A DNA stretch of 64,000 nucleotides from Oscillospiraceae bacterium (lineage in GTDB: Bacteria; Bacillota; Clostridia; Oscillospirales; Ruminococcaceae), in assembly GCA_018434245.1 (NCBI GenBank), contig JAHDPQ010000083.1, positions 1-64,000 on the forward strand. Reading direction: 5' to 3'. Numbering within the stretch: position 1 is the first letter of the stretch; each line of letters starts with the position of its first letter. A model generated the notes under the pieces. The model saw nothing but the letters and a program-made list of their open reading frames with translations. It had not been told where the DNA came from and made no database searches. Shown here piece by piece: positions 63,886 through 64,000 of the stretch. The translations under genes were made by a program, and so were the position numbers.

Positions 63886-64000
<115 letters not shown>

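Overview
The window reads as chromosomal DNA of an anaerobic, spore-forming Gram-positive bacterium of the Clostridia, most likely Oscillospirales (Ruminococcaceae/Oscillospiraceae-like). Grounds: a CIRCE-controlled hrcA-grpE-dnaK-dnaJ cluster, spoIIID, a gerA-type germinant receptor operon, the Prp protease with an N-terminally extended L27, a DnaD/DnaI-type primosome pair, reverse rubrerythrin, a class B sortase, GC-rich codon use and strong Shine-Dalgarno sites. It is mostly core genome. I see no prophage, integrative element, CRISPR array or rRNA, and only one tRNA.

Layout. 1-700: hairpin-rich repeat (copy A). 0.7-5.8 kb: heat-shock cluster. 5.8-6.6 kb: a candidate structured ncRNA with its own promoter and terminator, then tRNA-Pro(CGG) on the minus strand. 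6.7-10.1 kb: OpuC-type osmoprotectant ABC transporter. 10.2-11.5 kb: M20 dipeptidase. 11.5-15.1 kb (minus): dead Fur/PerR-family gene, mutS2, recO. 15.2-18.5 kb (minus): small membrane protein, DUF4358 lipoprotein, SGNH hydrolase, class B sortase with a long structured leader. 18.7-25.8 kb: MATE pump, lepA, hemW, ChrB-N-like protein (minus), asnA, rpsT. 25.9-34.1 kb: small membrane protein, chemoreceptor (minus), glutamate dehydrogenase, hutI, flavodoxin, two-gene transketolase (minus). 34.3-39.7 kb: degenerate GGDEF-EAL protein, membrane/disordered protein, TIM-barrel protein, rplU-prp-rpmA, SEDS protein. 39.8-41.9 kb (minus): DnaI-like loader and DnaD. 42-45.3 kb: palindromic repeats, second MATE pump, small spore-type protein (minus), rubrerythrin, rpmB. 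45.3-49.5 kb (minus): ger operon gerA-gerC-gerD-like-gerB behind a sigma-G-like promoter. 49.7-52 kb: DUF1846 protein and a divergent AbrB-like/XRE regulator pair sharing two operators. 52-56.3 kb (minus): heterodimeric ABC exporter with a MarR repressor and its operator. 56.4-60.3 kb: PrsA-like lipoprotein, spoIIID (minus), serine-recombinase-like protein lacking its catalytic residues (minus). 60.3-61.4 kb: repeat island with copy B. 61.4-64 kb (minus): pheT and the 3' end of pheS.

Functional links. hutI and glutamate dehydrogenase sit side by side and both feed glutamate metabolism. Prp matures L27 from the same operon. MarR very probably controls the ABC exporter. Three sporulation-linked loci (small hydrophilic protein, ger operon, spoIIID) carry promoter sequences resembling sigma-G or sigma-E sites.

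Most notable: the two structured repeats bracketing the window and a related palindrome family; the catalytically stripped recombinase; the ~200-nt RNA unit at 6.0-6.2 kb; the long hairpin-rich sortase leader; the double-dead GGDEF-EAL protein; and the regulator divergon at 51.6 kb. Nothing here amounts to a clear new defence or mobile system. All promoter, hairpin and operator calls were made by eye.
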